Origin: Ustulina deusta
Lineage: Eukaryota; Ascomycota; Sordariomycetes; Xylariales; Xylariaceae
Assembly: GCA_023159155.1 (NCBI GenBank)
Contig: JAJNNX010000005.1
Location: 1,178,001 to 1,242,000, forward strand
Direction: 5' to 3'
DNA length: 64,000 bases
In this document: positions 44,865-56,976 of the stretch, one piece after another
Layout: each line of letters opens with the position of its first letter
Numbering within the stretch: the first letter of the stretch is position 1
Translations under genes and position numbers: made by a program
The notes under the pieces: model-generated
What the model saw: only the letters and a program-made list of their open reading frames with translations
What the model was told of the DNA's origin: nothing
Database searches by the model: none

Positions 44865-45798
44865 TCGTGTTGATATTTGTCAGTCTTGTGCTAATATCGC
44901 CGAAGTTGTCGCGCATTCCACCTTTCGTTGGCCGAGAATGCCGCCTGAGTCCATAAATACTCGTCCAAGGTGACCGTAGGAAGTGGATGGCTAGGTAATG
45001 TACCAACGTGACGCCCTGTTTGCGTCGCGGTATTACTAGGTCTACTGCAAAGGTCACGACAAAGGACTAAATTGGCCATTTCGGTATCGAATCGGAATAA
45101 GCTAAAGTCGGCTTGTCAGCGAGCCAAACTCGCTCGCTGCCAGGAATGGACCACCGCAGTGTTGGGTGATCTGGAGAAGCGGGATCTCGTGCCGGAAGGG
45201 ACATGTTCCCACTGGTTTCATCGAATTGAACTCAGCGAGTGGTCAACTGACGGGGTTCATGGACTCAATCGACATGCCTCGTCGTCAAGAGCCACCCAGG
45301 GGCGGGGCGGACTCACAGAACCACTCACTCGGAATCTTCCAGAGCCGGCCAGTCACGGGCTTACGGCAGCACCTCCTCTCATTCATCTGTCGATTGGATC
45401 TGGGATGATAAGTATCAGAAATATCGATATTGTGATCAAGCGACTAGAAAGTGGGTTTGGCAGAAATAAAATCTGTTTCAGCAGTTGGACATTCTGAAAG
45501 CAGGGCAAGTTGGAGAAATTGGTACCTGTAATATAGTTGCTGGCAACTATTCTTCATTTTCATTAGGAGGTTGATTGTAAAAAGTACTTAGGTGACAAAA
45601 TTTTGTCATGTAAGTCATGGTCTGATGGTTCATAGCTTATTTTTCATGGAGATAGGCCTGTTCAATAATGATTTAAACTACTTGATGGTTACAGGAGTAT
45701 GAGATGCAAGATGAATTGAGGTTTTACGAGGCGCAGGTTGGCAGGCGTAACGTTCGGTCCCCTATCAGCCGGCCACCCAATCCCACATGTCATCACTA
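44865..45798. other. Intergenic, nothing recognised
   Basis: A plus-strand frame near 45072-45497 has no ATG at its beginning and no recognised similarity. Confidence 0.45.
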
Positions 45799-46017
45799 TC
45801 ACCCATTATCTCCATCATCACTTTCAGAGTCATCTGTGACGACCATAATGCAATCTTCGGCTTCACTAGGTAAATCAGACTCGCTAGATTCGCTGGAATC
45901 ATCCTCAACATCACCAGCTGTAATCTGCGCCCGTCGGATATCTTCAATGTTGGCAAATTTAGATTGAGGGCTTAATTCCACCTTCTTCTGCTTCCGGGGC
46001 TGAGCGGCTTCAAACAC
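45799..46017 (-). pseudogene. Possible C-terminal tail of a pogo/Fot1-like transposase
   Basis: A 72-codon frame with KQKKVELSPQSKFANIEDI then RRAQITAG and a Ser/Glu/Asp-rich end. This resembles the C-terminal tail I recall from fungal pogo-family DDE transposases (basic residues, FANIEAIRRAQ-like, acidic end). The frame lacks an ATG (begins after a stop, GTG) and the rest of the transposase is not visible upstream to 46777, so it would be a short relic. Confidence 0.33.
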
Positions 46018-46777
46018 CTACTACTACTCGGCTCTCTCGCCTTGTATTTTCTGTCGATATCGAGATCGAGGTCTAGGTCTAGGTCTAGGTAGCAAGTTCG
46101 TGGTAACAACCTTGTGCATTCTTCCATAAGATAACTTCAACCTACCAAATTAAAAATGCTTGTTTAGCAATAAGCGCACTGATGCGCCGTCATACGTCTC
46201 GTTTTCTCCCCAACCAATGACGCAGGGGTCTTTTCTTGGCTAACCGCAAATCTACGCTTGTAAGGTCAAGGAACACCAATGGCGTGTATTTACCACCCGC
46301 TATGCTAGGAGGAGCTAGTGCAGCGGCAATACCCCTTTTGCTATGCGACTTCCTCCAGAGCAGAGGCATCATCAAGTCACATTCTACCTAATCCTTCATA
46401 CCACGTGATAAAAATCCTACCAAAGGTCTGGTTTTGTTATTGAGGTTCAGCAACTTATTTATTATCATGTTTAGAAGCCTGTTCATCAACACGAGTACCA
46501 AGCTTGGCAGAACTCATCGCCTGCAAAACTGCTCGTGGATCCCCGGCAATTCCAGGTTCATGGTAGACTCAACTACACGAGAGGTAGGGCACTGTCTGCC
46601 TAAGATATTGTAGGTGGACCAAGCACCTTCATTCTGATTCCAGCCTCGTGGATTCTTTACACCATGCATTTCATGATGCCAAATGTCAGACAAGAGGACT
46701 ACCTAATTCCTGTGCTTGTCTCAACCCAAAGTTTCTGTAGGTCTCCTGTGCTTGGTAGTGATATAGAGGATACTGGT
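46018..46777. other. Intergenic, downstream of tad3
   Basis: No supportable gene; contains a (TAGGTC)n tract of about three units near 46069-46090 and the tad3 3' untranslated region. Confidence 0.55.
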
Positions 46778-48297
46778 TCATGCATGCAGATGAGGATCAA
46801 CAGTGAGACGCTCGACAGTGGCTGTCTCCCACTCCCATCCTAACATACTCCAGTTCAACTCCTTGCGCCAATGCAGCCCAAGCCCGCGACCACCACCGCA
46901 TGGACTATTCTCACACGCGAGAGGAGTACCACAAGCATCATAGCCACGGTCCTCTGAGCTCATGCCGCCGGTAAGGGGCATACGATGGCGGAAGACAATG
47001 CGGCCCATACGAGAATGTAAGATGGCCATGGCACACATAACGCAAGGCTCATGCGTGAGGTACAGCTCGAGATCGTGGCAGAGATATCCATCAGGACATG
47101 GATGTTCGGCATCAAAAACGACTTGCTCATCATCAAGCAAGGGGCCATCCTGGAAAGCCTCGAATTCCATGATAGCTGGCTTGCTCTCGGGTCTGTTCTC
47201 AGTTCTGACTAGTTTCTGTGCCACCATGCTGATGGCTCGAAGAGCTGCGTGTCCCATGGGATTTCCAGTGCGACCAACTTTCTCCTGCTGATGCCAGCGA
47301 GCGTCTCCAGCAAGAGCAACAATTTGGGTAGTTTCCTTCTCTTCGGGTTCAGGCCCTGAAGTGTCTGAACCCATAGTGTCTTCAATGGTGTCATTGTTTC
47401 CGAGGTCATGGGAGTCATGGCTGGTAGCATTCTCAGGCATGTCGCTGGATGTGGGCTCTATGGCAGTCTGGCTGCTTTGAGTTATATTCGAGTTTGAACG
47501 TTCAGACTTGCAAGGCGCATTTTTTGCAGAGTCAATTTTCCCAGGGATGGTGCGTTTGATGATAACCGCACCAATTGGTTCTCCCAACCCATCATCGCGT
47601 GACTTTCTTGCCACTCGATGGGCCAAAGTCATCCAAACCGATGCGTCGCGAGAGACAACGGAGGTCGTTCGGCAGATATTACTCGGATGAGGACCGAGGG
47701 GGTTGTTCTTTCTGTAGACAGTCTGCCAAAACTGCTGCGACCACAAGTTGGCCTGGACCTGGGATGTCGGAGCCAGCAGAGGAACCGGAATGATGCCGAT
47801 GAAGATGTCATCTCTAATGCCATCAACAGAGGCAAGACCTCTCACGAGTTCATCATAAGGCAACTCATCTTTCGGGCCCAGCAGGATGTACAGCCAGTTG
47901 GACTTCCCAGTATGAACCGTTCTTCCATTGCCCTCGTTCATGAATTGCGACTTGAGGTGAGGAGGAAGGTCGACAGGCTTGGAGCACCGGCGCAGGTGAG
48001 GAAGGTTCTTAGCCGCATCGTCACCGGCCAGGGCTCGGGCAACTCTGGCGAAACAAGGAGGTTAGTGTTCGATCACTATGACATGGGCCAGGTATATACA
48101 TGAAGAACTTACGTCACAATATCATTGGTATAGCGAGTAGGAGCCCGGGTAATGTAAGCGAGGCCGAGAGTAAGATTATCTCGTAGCTCGAGGGTAGTTT
48201 TGAGAGGCACCAGAGTTCCAGAATCAATATTCGCAGGAATAAGCCGTCTCGAGACGGGGTCGAGCGTCTCGACGACTTCCTTCATGGAATCGCTCAT
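46778..48297 (-). CDS. tad3: tRNA-specific adenosine deaminase subunit Tad3
   Basis: Non-catalytic partner of Tad2; the heterodimer converts A34 to inosine in tRNA anticodons. Two exons on the minus strand: 48113-48297 and 46778-48044; intron 48045-48112 (68 bases) keeps frame (NDIV-T-VARALAG). 483 residues. The C-terminal cytidine-deaminase fold shows GHAALRAI, where the usual proton-shuttle Glu of HAE is Ala (as expected for the Tad3 side), and PCVMCAMAILHSR, the zinc-binding PCxxC. An approximately 90-residue Ser/Asn/Glu-rich insertion precedes the deaminase core. The N-terminal part (LYILLGPKDELPYDEL) matches Tad3-type N-domains. Start ATG at 48297 (MSDSMKE). Confidence 0.93.
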
Positions 48298-51200
48298 AGC
48301 GGATACCTGCAGTAAGCACACAAGGCGTGAAGTCAGAAGAGAAGAGACGAGATATGACAGGTGTCTACAGTTAGGTGTATAGGGCCAAGAGTGTGGCAAT
48401 TGAATTGGATGGGACGTTGTCTAGTGCGCAACCAGACAGAGACAAATTGTGGGAGATGCAAGTTGTTGATGTAGTGCAGACAGAATAGAACAAGGCGTCG
48501 AGTGTGCTCTATCAAGACCAAGTGTTCCAAACATGCTGTTTTGTTGAAGAGCTGGGTGGCGGAAGGTTGGACAGTGGAAGGTTGAGAGGAGGTAGGCGTT
48601 GCGCTTACATGGAACCCAGGACGAAGATGTTCGATTTATTCCTGAGGTAGGGAAGGTGCATACAGCGCATGGGAGGCTGCGAGAGGCTGCAGGAGGGCGA
48701 AAAAGATCGTGGGAAGTGAAGAGGAGGCACCTGTGTTGTGATGTACGAGAGGGCTGGTCTTAATAAAAGAACAACCAGTGGTTGCTGGGGTGCCAGTCAA
48801 AGATTTCCATGGCAGTTGCTACGGCAGAAAAGCTTGTGTGGCACGCGCGGTTTCTAGAAAGAATTGAATGAGGTACATTTAGAAGGTAAGGTAGGTATGT
48901 AGATAGAAAACAATTGTTGAGGTTGTCGGCTGGTATTGTCGCCTACCACATCCACAGAGAAAAGCGTGAAGCTAGGTAATGACCTTACCACAAACCTGCG
49001 CGCAGTCAATGGAGGGGCATATCGATAAGAGGTTTTTATCGCGAAACTCAGCACGTGTTTTGCTGCAGTAGGTACCTACGGAGATACCTAGTAGGTGGGT
49101 ACATATATGTATGTCCTACCATAGGCAGGTTTGGTGGATACCTAGTTACATGTACCTATGCTTTTGTCATGAATGGGAAGTTCACTAGGTCAGGTACAAT
49201 ATATGAAGGGATCAATGGTATATTGGGTGTAGGTAAGCGACAAGACTGAAGCTTGTAGGAGGAAGATTCTATATCGAAGCATGTGCGAACATGGTACGTA
49301 TATATAGCGAGTGCGCACCGGTTCCAATATGCTTGGCATGACAGCTTTGCGCAGAGTCTCTTATAAATAAATAATAGTAGTAGACCAATTACCTATACTT
49401 TCCTAACATATGGAAGCCAAGGTGAGCCAAACTAGGTACAGAATAGGTATCCTGGCTTGAAATTTCACCAATAGAAATTCGTCCCGCGTAGGTAGGTACC
49501 TAGGTATCTCCTACCTCTCAGTACTATCCACCCGATGATGATTCGATGGTATCGTAACTTATGCCCAGCTCTACGCAGTAGGTAGTGCCCCGAAGAGTTC
49601 CCTTAAACATCATCTATGAATGATGATAAACATTAGTCAATAACCAGTTTTAGATTCAAGTGATTATTCCTGGGCATCTTAAAGCAGGATTACATCATCA
49701 AAGCTTCAACTGCAGTTTGGCGAGATGAGTTCTCACCACTCTCTTACTCAAACTCAAACTTAAAATCTGAACTCAGAAGAGAGACGCTAGATGACATGAA
49801 ATCTATTTTTACCAATATTACCTAGACTCCTAGAAACTCTACAGAGATGTTACTATCGCCCCATAGTCTGACTATAGAATTGAAAGAAGCAGACTATAGC
49901 TACAATTATTCAGCAGACCTCCGTATGTCAAGTACGTAATAATAATCTGCATAGACATCGATATTGGCTTTGCTTTTCTTGGCTTGGCATCAGGCGTGGC
50001 TTTCGTATCCCAAAGAAGAGGTTACCATGCTTCCAAAGCCCAGCTTGGCCAGAAAGACCCCCTGCTCAGCCCGAAACTCGATTGAGAAGATATACCGCAC
50101 TGGGTAGTGTAATCCATGCACGTACAGTACGGACCAACAGAGTGGGAAATCCCTCAAGGCCAACATTCGATGGAGCGGTACCCGATTGGTGGTGCTCGTC
50201 GTTGTCGTCGCTCTTCAAACGATGAGCTCAGCTGCGGCAAAGACAGACTTATCCGCTGCGGTCCGCAGGCCCGCGCAGGGTATATCAAACGGGACTTTGC
50301 AAGATCAACAAAAGCTTATCTACAAAGCCCGCAGCACCACCCGCTGGGTGGCTCATTTCGCCATGTGCTGCTTCAATACTGTGCATCCATACACCATTGC
50401 AAGACGCATTCTACAAGCGCCCAGAAATCCCTCACGGAGCCCTACCATGCCACTGTTTTAGTTGGAACGAATGGTGCTGTTGGATGAAGCCACGTGTGCC
50501 CACGCTTGGCTATTGGGTGGTCTTGGGTTTGTCCCGCCATCCGTGAATCGCATTCGACTCACAGTCTTGATGTTGGTGAGATCATATCTTCCCCGAAACT
50601 CTACATCTTAGACTGTGCCTTAGTCTAGTGTAGGGCGACGAAGCAGTCAGACCCTCTTTCAAGTGCCGGATATAGTATGTTTCTGCGAAATGGTGGATTT
50701 AGTAGCTTAGAAATATCCTCTGTCGTTATCAACTCGCGAGATGTACACTCGCAGTCGCAACAACATCAACAAGATACCAAATGTCACCTCGCTAACTCCT
50801 GTTGGCTCGCAGGTTTCAGACTCAGCGATAAGATGAGATAGTAGTGCGAATTAAAGGCCGGCTTATCTTGCAACTAAATCTCTCGTGTGTGCGCTGACCT
50901 CAGACAGTCACTTAAGAGGTGAGCCTGGGCGTTTGTTTGCTTGGAGAAGACCGCCGGACGCGGAGGGGAGGCTAGGCATCGCTGATGACGCACCTCCCAC
51001 CCTCACTTATCGGGGAACAATGCCTACGTCTGTCAAATGTGAAGCCAAGACTGATTTGCAAAACCCTTGCGCAGCCTCGTCGACTTTAACCGTACCGTCT
51101 GGGCGCTGCAGCGAAACTTGCCCAGACACGTCTGAAGTGTGCCTAGGCAAAGCAAGACACGCAAGGGCAACACAACATCGCCAAGCAGGACATAAGACCG

Positions 51201-52966
51201 AACTATCCGAATAGATGTCCGAAGGAAGAAGTTGTCCCTACATGCTGCATAGGTGTACTTACAGATAGCCCTTCGTGACTAGCCCCCAAGGCAGGCTGCG
51301 TAGGATCATTTTTTAATCGAGGGATGTAAAAGAAGGCGTGGGTTGATAAAGTTGCTATGAAAGTGATTGGTGGGATGCAAAGATGTGTGGGCATAGATGT
51401 GCGTTGATCTGAAGACTTGACGCTTACTCGCGCCCTTGTAAGCTATCGATATCGTAGGTGCGTCTTCTACATCCCCGACCTGCAATCCTGCGAGTGATGC
51501 TGCGGGCTTTTTGAAAAGAAAAGCCTCATCTCATACCTAGTCTCTTGACGTATTGTGTACCCAGGACATGCATTTATGTCTGAGGCTTCGCTTCGCTGTC
51601 CGAGTCTTGGATTGCCTGCCAAGTTGCTTGTCGCCTGGGCACTGCTCTCCGGTTACATCTGGGTATATCTATCTAAACTGTGCTTGGCTACGGTCAGCTG
51701 CTGCCACCGGGGATTGACTCAACTAGACGAAACAGATCTCGGGCCAAGAGCTTGCGGCACCATTCTTTCTTTGCTCCGGGATATTAAATCAAGACATCTC
51801 TGGGCATCTCCATCAGCTGAGGGCTCCGCCCCGGGTTTTTCATATTTACCTTCATTATTAGGCAGGCACTTTATCAGTCGAGGCATCTTCCTCCGGCTCT
51901 TAATTATTCAGATAAGATCCCCGAGCGCACACGCGAAACCCTGAGCGCTCGTCGAGACGGATTCCAACACCAGACTCACTGTGGCCCACTAACGTGATTT
52001 CATATACCTATAGTATAGGTATGAACTTCATACGAGGCGTCGTCTAGCGGAGCCTTGATCCTCGTGCAAATCACCGCTCGATGAGCGTGAGGCCACATAC
52101 AGCAAACAAACAGCCCACCCAACAGCCGACACCTGTTTGGAACTCGTCCCAAATCGATCGTTTGAAGCGAACGAACTGGCAAAGTGGACAGAGATGACGT
52201 GAACAGCATTCGACACAATTGCCTAGCACAGCCTCGAAAAGACACAACCCCAAGTTAGTGTAACTTGCTGATGATAGGACCTACAGACCACGCACACAGC
52301 CTTGAGATGAACCCTGTGTTAGGTACTCTCTTGATACGAGTGCTGTCTAGGTAGTCTGTGCCTAGATAAAGCTTCCGCCAGTCGCCACTGGTGTCGCCTC
52401 GCATGTTTCGTCTGATCCCAATCGAATCGATTTCTGAACAAATTTATCAAGGTTGAAGTGCTGTACTTCGCCAGGTCACAGCGACTCCGTACACAGTACT
52501 CAGTCCCTAAAATAGTCCGGCCTTCCGTCGGATCGGCTGTCGCAAACCCGCAGGAGGGCCTCTAGTGTACATACACTAGGTACTAGAAGCATTCGCTGCG
52601 CTTCCACTGCAGCTAAAATAGGTAGCTCCTGCAGGGCCCCGTGCAGTGTGCAGTGCCAGGTGCCCTAAGTGGAACTGCTCACCAGGACTACCTAGGTCCA
52701 CACCACACCACACGGTGCCTAGTACCTACACGTGTACCTGTAGGTATAGGTATATCTAGCTCTCTTCCCGCAGCTAGCTACAGGCCAGTGGATAAGCAGA
52801 CTCCACTGTACGACCCCCACCCTTGATGGAGCGCATATCTGCACTCCACAGTCGATACATTAGTTCTGACTATTGAAAGGTACTACCGTACATCTACAGC
52901 TGTAGCTTACGGGAGTGGTCTCAGCCCATCGGTACTTTGGTAACTACCAGGTATACGGCCTACACT
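48298..52966. other. Gene-poor spacer of 4.7 kb
   Basis: No supportable protein or RNA gene. tad3 promoter at the left end. Dense TAGGTAGGTACCTAGG motifs near 49060-49150 and 49480-49520 and again at 52560-52760. Frames near 50116-50487, 50885-51214 and 51555-51944 have no recognised similarity, and those at 50186 and 50885 lack conserved motifs or splice support. Confidence 0.5.
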
Positions 52967-55698
52967 ATGATGTCGAGACCCCTGGAAATCATGACTCCTC
53001 GTCCCAAAGCAGCTTCCGGTCCACTTGTTGCGCAACCGGCTCTCCCACTAGGGTCTGTCGGCAGCACGCACCGCGCTCCAACTACTACAACCATCAAAGC
53101 TGGTGAGTTTTTATGGTTTATTGCTTCAACCTAGAATCTTTTCCCCCCCCAAGCATTTCGTTTCTCTAAACTCTTAATCCGGAAAATTCCCTACGAGACG
53201 TGCTTCCCACAATACCTCTTCTTTCTCACTTGATTGTTTCGCCCGATCCCCTGCTTCCCCCAGCTTGCGACAATTTGCAATCGATCATTGCAAGCTCATC
53301 GCCTTTGTCCAACTATTCGTCCCCTCCCGAATATCGGCACGTCACCATTTCCGACCAACTATTAACAGAAGCTTCGCAACCGCAATAATAGAATTCCGCA
53401 TTGCCCGCAAACAGTCGCGCCTATCAACTCTGGCCATAGTGGCAATGACGAATCGGCGACTCGTCGCAACTCCGAATGTCGCCCCATCCACAAGCCCGCA
53501 AGCTCTGCCGACGCAGACACAACCACACACCGCCGCCAGCCCCGAGATTGGTGCCGCAAAATCCAATGATGGCAGCGCATCGCCACCTACGCCGACATCC
53601 TCAAACGGCGGCAGCGTGACTGCCTCGCAATTTCCACTTCTCGATCCCAGCGTCATACCTCCGCCTGCTCTTACCCACGTCGGTTTTGGCCCCTCGGCGC
53701 ATCCCTCGTCTCTCGCCAATGCACTCCGCGCCATTGGTGATGGATCTAATAACGTTACCCTTCCCGTGCGACGGCCCTCTTTTACAGAGGACTCGCCCTA
53801 CACCAAGAGCATATCGTCGACAGCCCCTACCTCGCCTAGAATGTCAGTGGCCCTAGCTCCCGAACTAGAAATCCCTTCGTCTTGGCAGGTCACTAACACT
53901 GGGTGCTGCAGACCACCTATTCGACAGAATTCCGGCTCGGCAACGCCACGAGTGCGCCCACACGCAACTACTCTCAGCATACCAGGTATGACCCGGTCGC
54001 TCGTCTCGCCTGACGGCAGAATTGCCGACCGGGATGTCGCCGCAAAGCTGGTGATAGTCATGGTAGGCCTTCCAGCTCGAGGCAAATCCTACATCACCAA
54101 GAAGCTCCGAAGATATCTAGCTTGGCAGCAACACAATACCAAGATCTTCAACGTTGGTAATCGTCGCCGCATCCAGGCCAACATGCTGTCCCCAACCAAG
54201 CCGGTAGCACAGAGCCCAATAGATGCACCAAGAGAAGCTGCAACCGTGCTTTTGAATGGGGTACAATTGGTATCAGATTCCTCTGCAACCAGTAATCCTT
54301 CGCCGTCAAGCCAAGAAAATCCAGCCCATGTCGATCACTCTGCCAAATTCTTCGATCCCAAAAATGCAGAGGCCTTCAAGCTCCGAGAAGAAATGGCCAT
54401 TGATACCCTGGACGAGTTGTTGGACTATCTGCTTAGTGGTGGCGGATCAATCGGTATTCTGGACGCGACAAATAGCACCATCGAACGCCGACAGCACGTG
54501 TTTGACCATATCAAAGCTCGCGAGCCAAAACTTGGAATTTTATTTATTGAGAGCGTTTGCAAGAATCCTGAGGTACGAATTAAGCTCCGTCCAAAACTAG
54601 TGTCGTGACATACTCACATGTTACAGCTTCTGGAGGCAAATATGCGTCTTAAATTGTCCGGTCCCGACTACAGAGACAAAGACCCAGTCAAGTCTTTAGC
54701 GGATTTCAAAGAGCGGGTCAAGGCATACGAAAGCGCATATATTCCTCTTGGTGATTACGAAGAAGATCATGGAATGCAGTACATCAAGGTAAGAGAGTCA
54801 CAAATTCACCCCCGTGACATGCCAATGACTGACATCAAAGTAGATGATCGACGTTGGCAAGAAGCTCACACATTTCGGTTTGGAGGGCTTCCTTAGCACC
54901 GGAATCGCCACATACCTGTCGTCGTTCAATTTGTCACCCAGGCAGATATGGATTACACGTCACGGCCAATCCGTTGATAATCATCTGGGGAAAATTGGAG
55001 GCAACTCTGAGCTGACAGACCGTGGTCACACTTACAGTCATATTCTATACAATTTCATCACTCAAAAACGGAAGGAGTGGCTGATTGACCAAAAGAACAA
55101 AATCGCACAGTCATCTTTCCCTCCTCTTCCTGGCGATAAATCACCACCTTATCCAGAAATCAACGAGGAACTCGATAAAAATACTTGCGTATGGACGTCA
55201 ATGTTGACACGCAGCATACAAACGGCACAATACTTCGAGGCTGACGAGGATTACGATGTGAAGAATTGGGAAATGCTCAACGAGCTGAATGCAGGAAAGT
55301 TTGAAGGCTTGACGTACGAAGAAATTGCTCGTGATCATACGGATGAATATACGAAGAGGCAAATGGACAAGCTTCATTATGTCTATCCCGGGGTTGGAGG
55401 AGAAGGATACCTGCAGGTGATCAGCCGACTTCGAGATATGGTCCGCGAAATTGAGCGAATCAAAGACCACCTCGTCATCATCGGCCATCGATCGGTCTGC
55501 CGAGTGCTCATGGCATACTTCATGGATCTCACCAGAGATGATATCGCAGACCTCGATATGCCTCTTGGAGTGGCCTACGTTATAGAGCCAAAGCCCTATG
55601 GCATCGAGTTCCACGCATATAAATATAACGAGGCGGCGGAATGGTTCGACGAGATTCAAGATTACAGACCTCAGAAAACGGTCGACCGACACGCTTAA
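52967..55698 (+). CDS. 6-phosphofructo-2-kinase / fructose-2,6-bisphosphatase
   Basis: Makes and removes fructose 2,6-bisphosphate, the main allosteric signal for glycolysis versus gluconeogenesis; cytosolic. Exons 52967-53102, 53440-54572, 54627-54788, 54844-55698; introns 53103-53439, 54573-54626 and 54789-54843. 761 residues in this model. The first intron (337 bases) joins TTTTIKA to VAMTNRRLV in frame; alternatively translation starts at the ATG at 53445. A long disordered N-terminus precedes the kinase: Walker A GLPARGKSY about residue 253, a Ser-rich insertion, FFDPKNAEAFKLRE, GILDATNSTIERR, FIESVC. The bisphosphatase half carries ITRHGQS (phosphohistidine about residue 517), LTRSIQTAQ, LNELNAGKFEG (acid/base Glu) and IIGHRSVCRVLMAYF (second His). 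Both active sites look intact, unlike yeast Pfk26, whose His is lost. Confidence 0.93.
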
Positions 55699-56976
55699 AA
55701 GAAACCCCCACGTTTCGACCGACATCCCTTTGCGAAGCAGGGCCGCAAACGAGTGTATACTACTAGAATAGTGATATGGCGTCGGTGCATTGAGAAAAAG
55801 ATACCATGGGATAAAAAGGGGTTTAAGGCTTGTGGGGATTTTGGGCGACCTATCCTTTGATGGACTGGGCTACGAGGACGGCACTAGCCGCCGCATTGCA
55901 TTGGGGAGTCTGGCGTTTGAAAGGGCTTTTGCGGTTCTGAAGAAGATGACCGCGTCAGTCCAACCTGCGATACACTGGATGTACCAAATTACGTTTAGGC
56001 GGCTGTAATTATTGTCACTTTGGCGACCATCGCGCTCAAATATAGGTGAATACAAGGGACCGACGATTTGTCTCAATGTAGGGGATATAAGCTCGGCACT
56101 ACTTACCTACATTTTACTTGCCCTCACATGATCCTATATACACGTCTACTTAATAGCCTAGTGAATGTATTACCTTTGTGATCTCTCTAGCAACTCGTTA
56201 ATGCCAGCACCACAACGAGTATTAATCCCTACATCGAATTGCCAGACGTAAATAAGCTAACAAGCAAAAGCCAATAGCGCTGTCAGGAATTGAACCCAAC
56301 TCACCAGCTAGTAGCTCGCTCGTGACGTCTCCGGGCTAATGAGCCTTTGTCCGAGTTTCAGTAAAGGTTGTTCATTCGTTATTTAGCTAGGTAGTCTGTG
56401 CAGGTAGCAAGCAACCAGAAGGATTCGCCAAATAAGCCCGAAAGGTGCTCAATGACGACAGTTGGAGCCGAGAAACCTCCGACTGTTTTACCTACAGCGC
56501 CAAATGCCATTATATTTCGCTACATTCGCTACCGGCGTGCTACCTAGTACATACGACCCATACGTAGTACCCGGGGCTGCGGAGGCGTAGAGGTATGAAG
56601 CAGTACCTATCTAGTCCTACTGATTGTCGTGACTAACACGTCGCCCGCTTTAGGATTGACTGAAAGCCGAAATCGGCAATCCATCGCGGCGTGGATTTCG
56701 GAGTACGGAACAGCCTTCAATTGAAGACTTTCAAGGCCGCTAATTACTTGGCGCTGTCGCTGGCTTCCGGCACCTAGACTACCTACATCATCTATTGCAC
56801 ACAGATCGTACTAGACAGCTTGATGATCGACAATGCCCATTGTAACGCGCGTTGGACGAACCTCAAGACAGTACGACCCAAGAGACCTCATGTGCCAAGC
56901 CCGTGGTTAGCGTCTGTCGTGCGAACCCATCCTGCCCCAAGGCTTTTGAATACGACGCTGTCACGCGCGGCCTGGA
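55699..56976. other. Intergenic, with possible tRNA-like relic
   Basis: 3' region of the phosphofructokinase-2 gene and promoter side of the transcription factor. No supportable protein gene. Confidence 0.55.
56270..56345 (-). other. Possible tRNA-like fragment (T-arm sequence only)
   Basis: On the minus strand TTGGGTTCAATTCCTGA reads as a tRNA T-arm followed by CAGCGCT, which could be the 3' side of an acceptor stem. The matching 5' acceptor AGCGCTG is not found upstream, so at most it is a truncated tRNA or tRNA-derived relic. Confidence 0.2.

Noticed and set aside
46069..46090. (TAGGTC)n tract as a telomere-like repeat
   Set aside because: Only about three units, the unit is not the fungal TTAGGG, and it lies internally beside ordinary genes.
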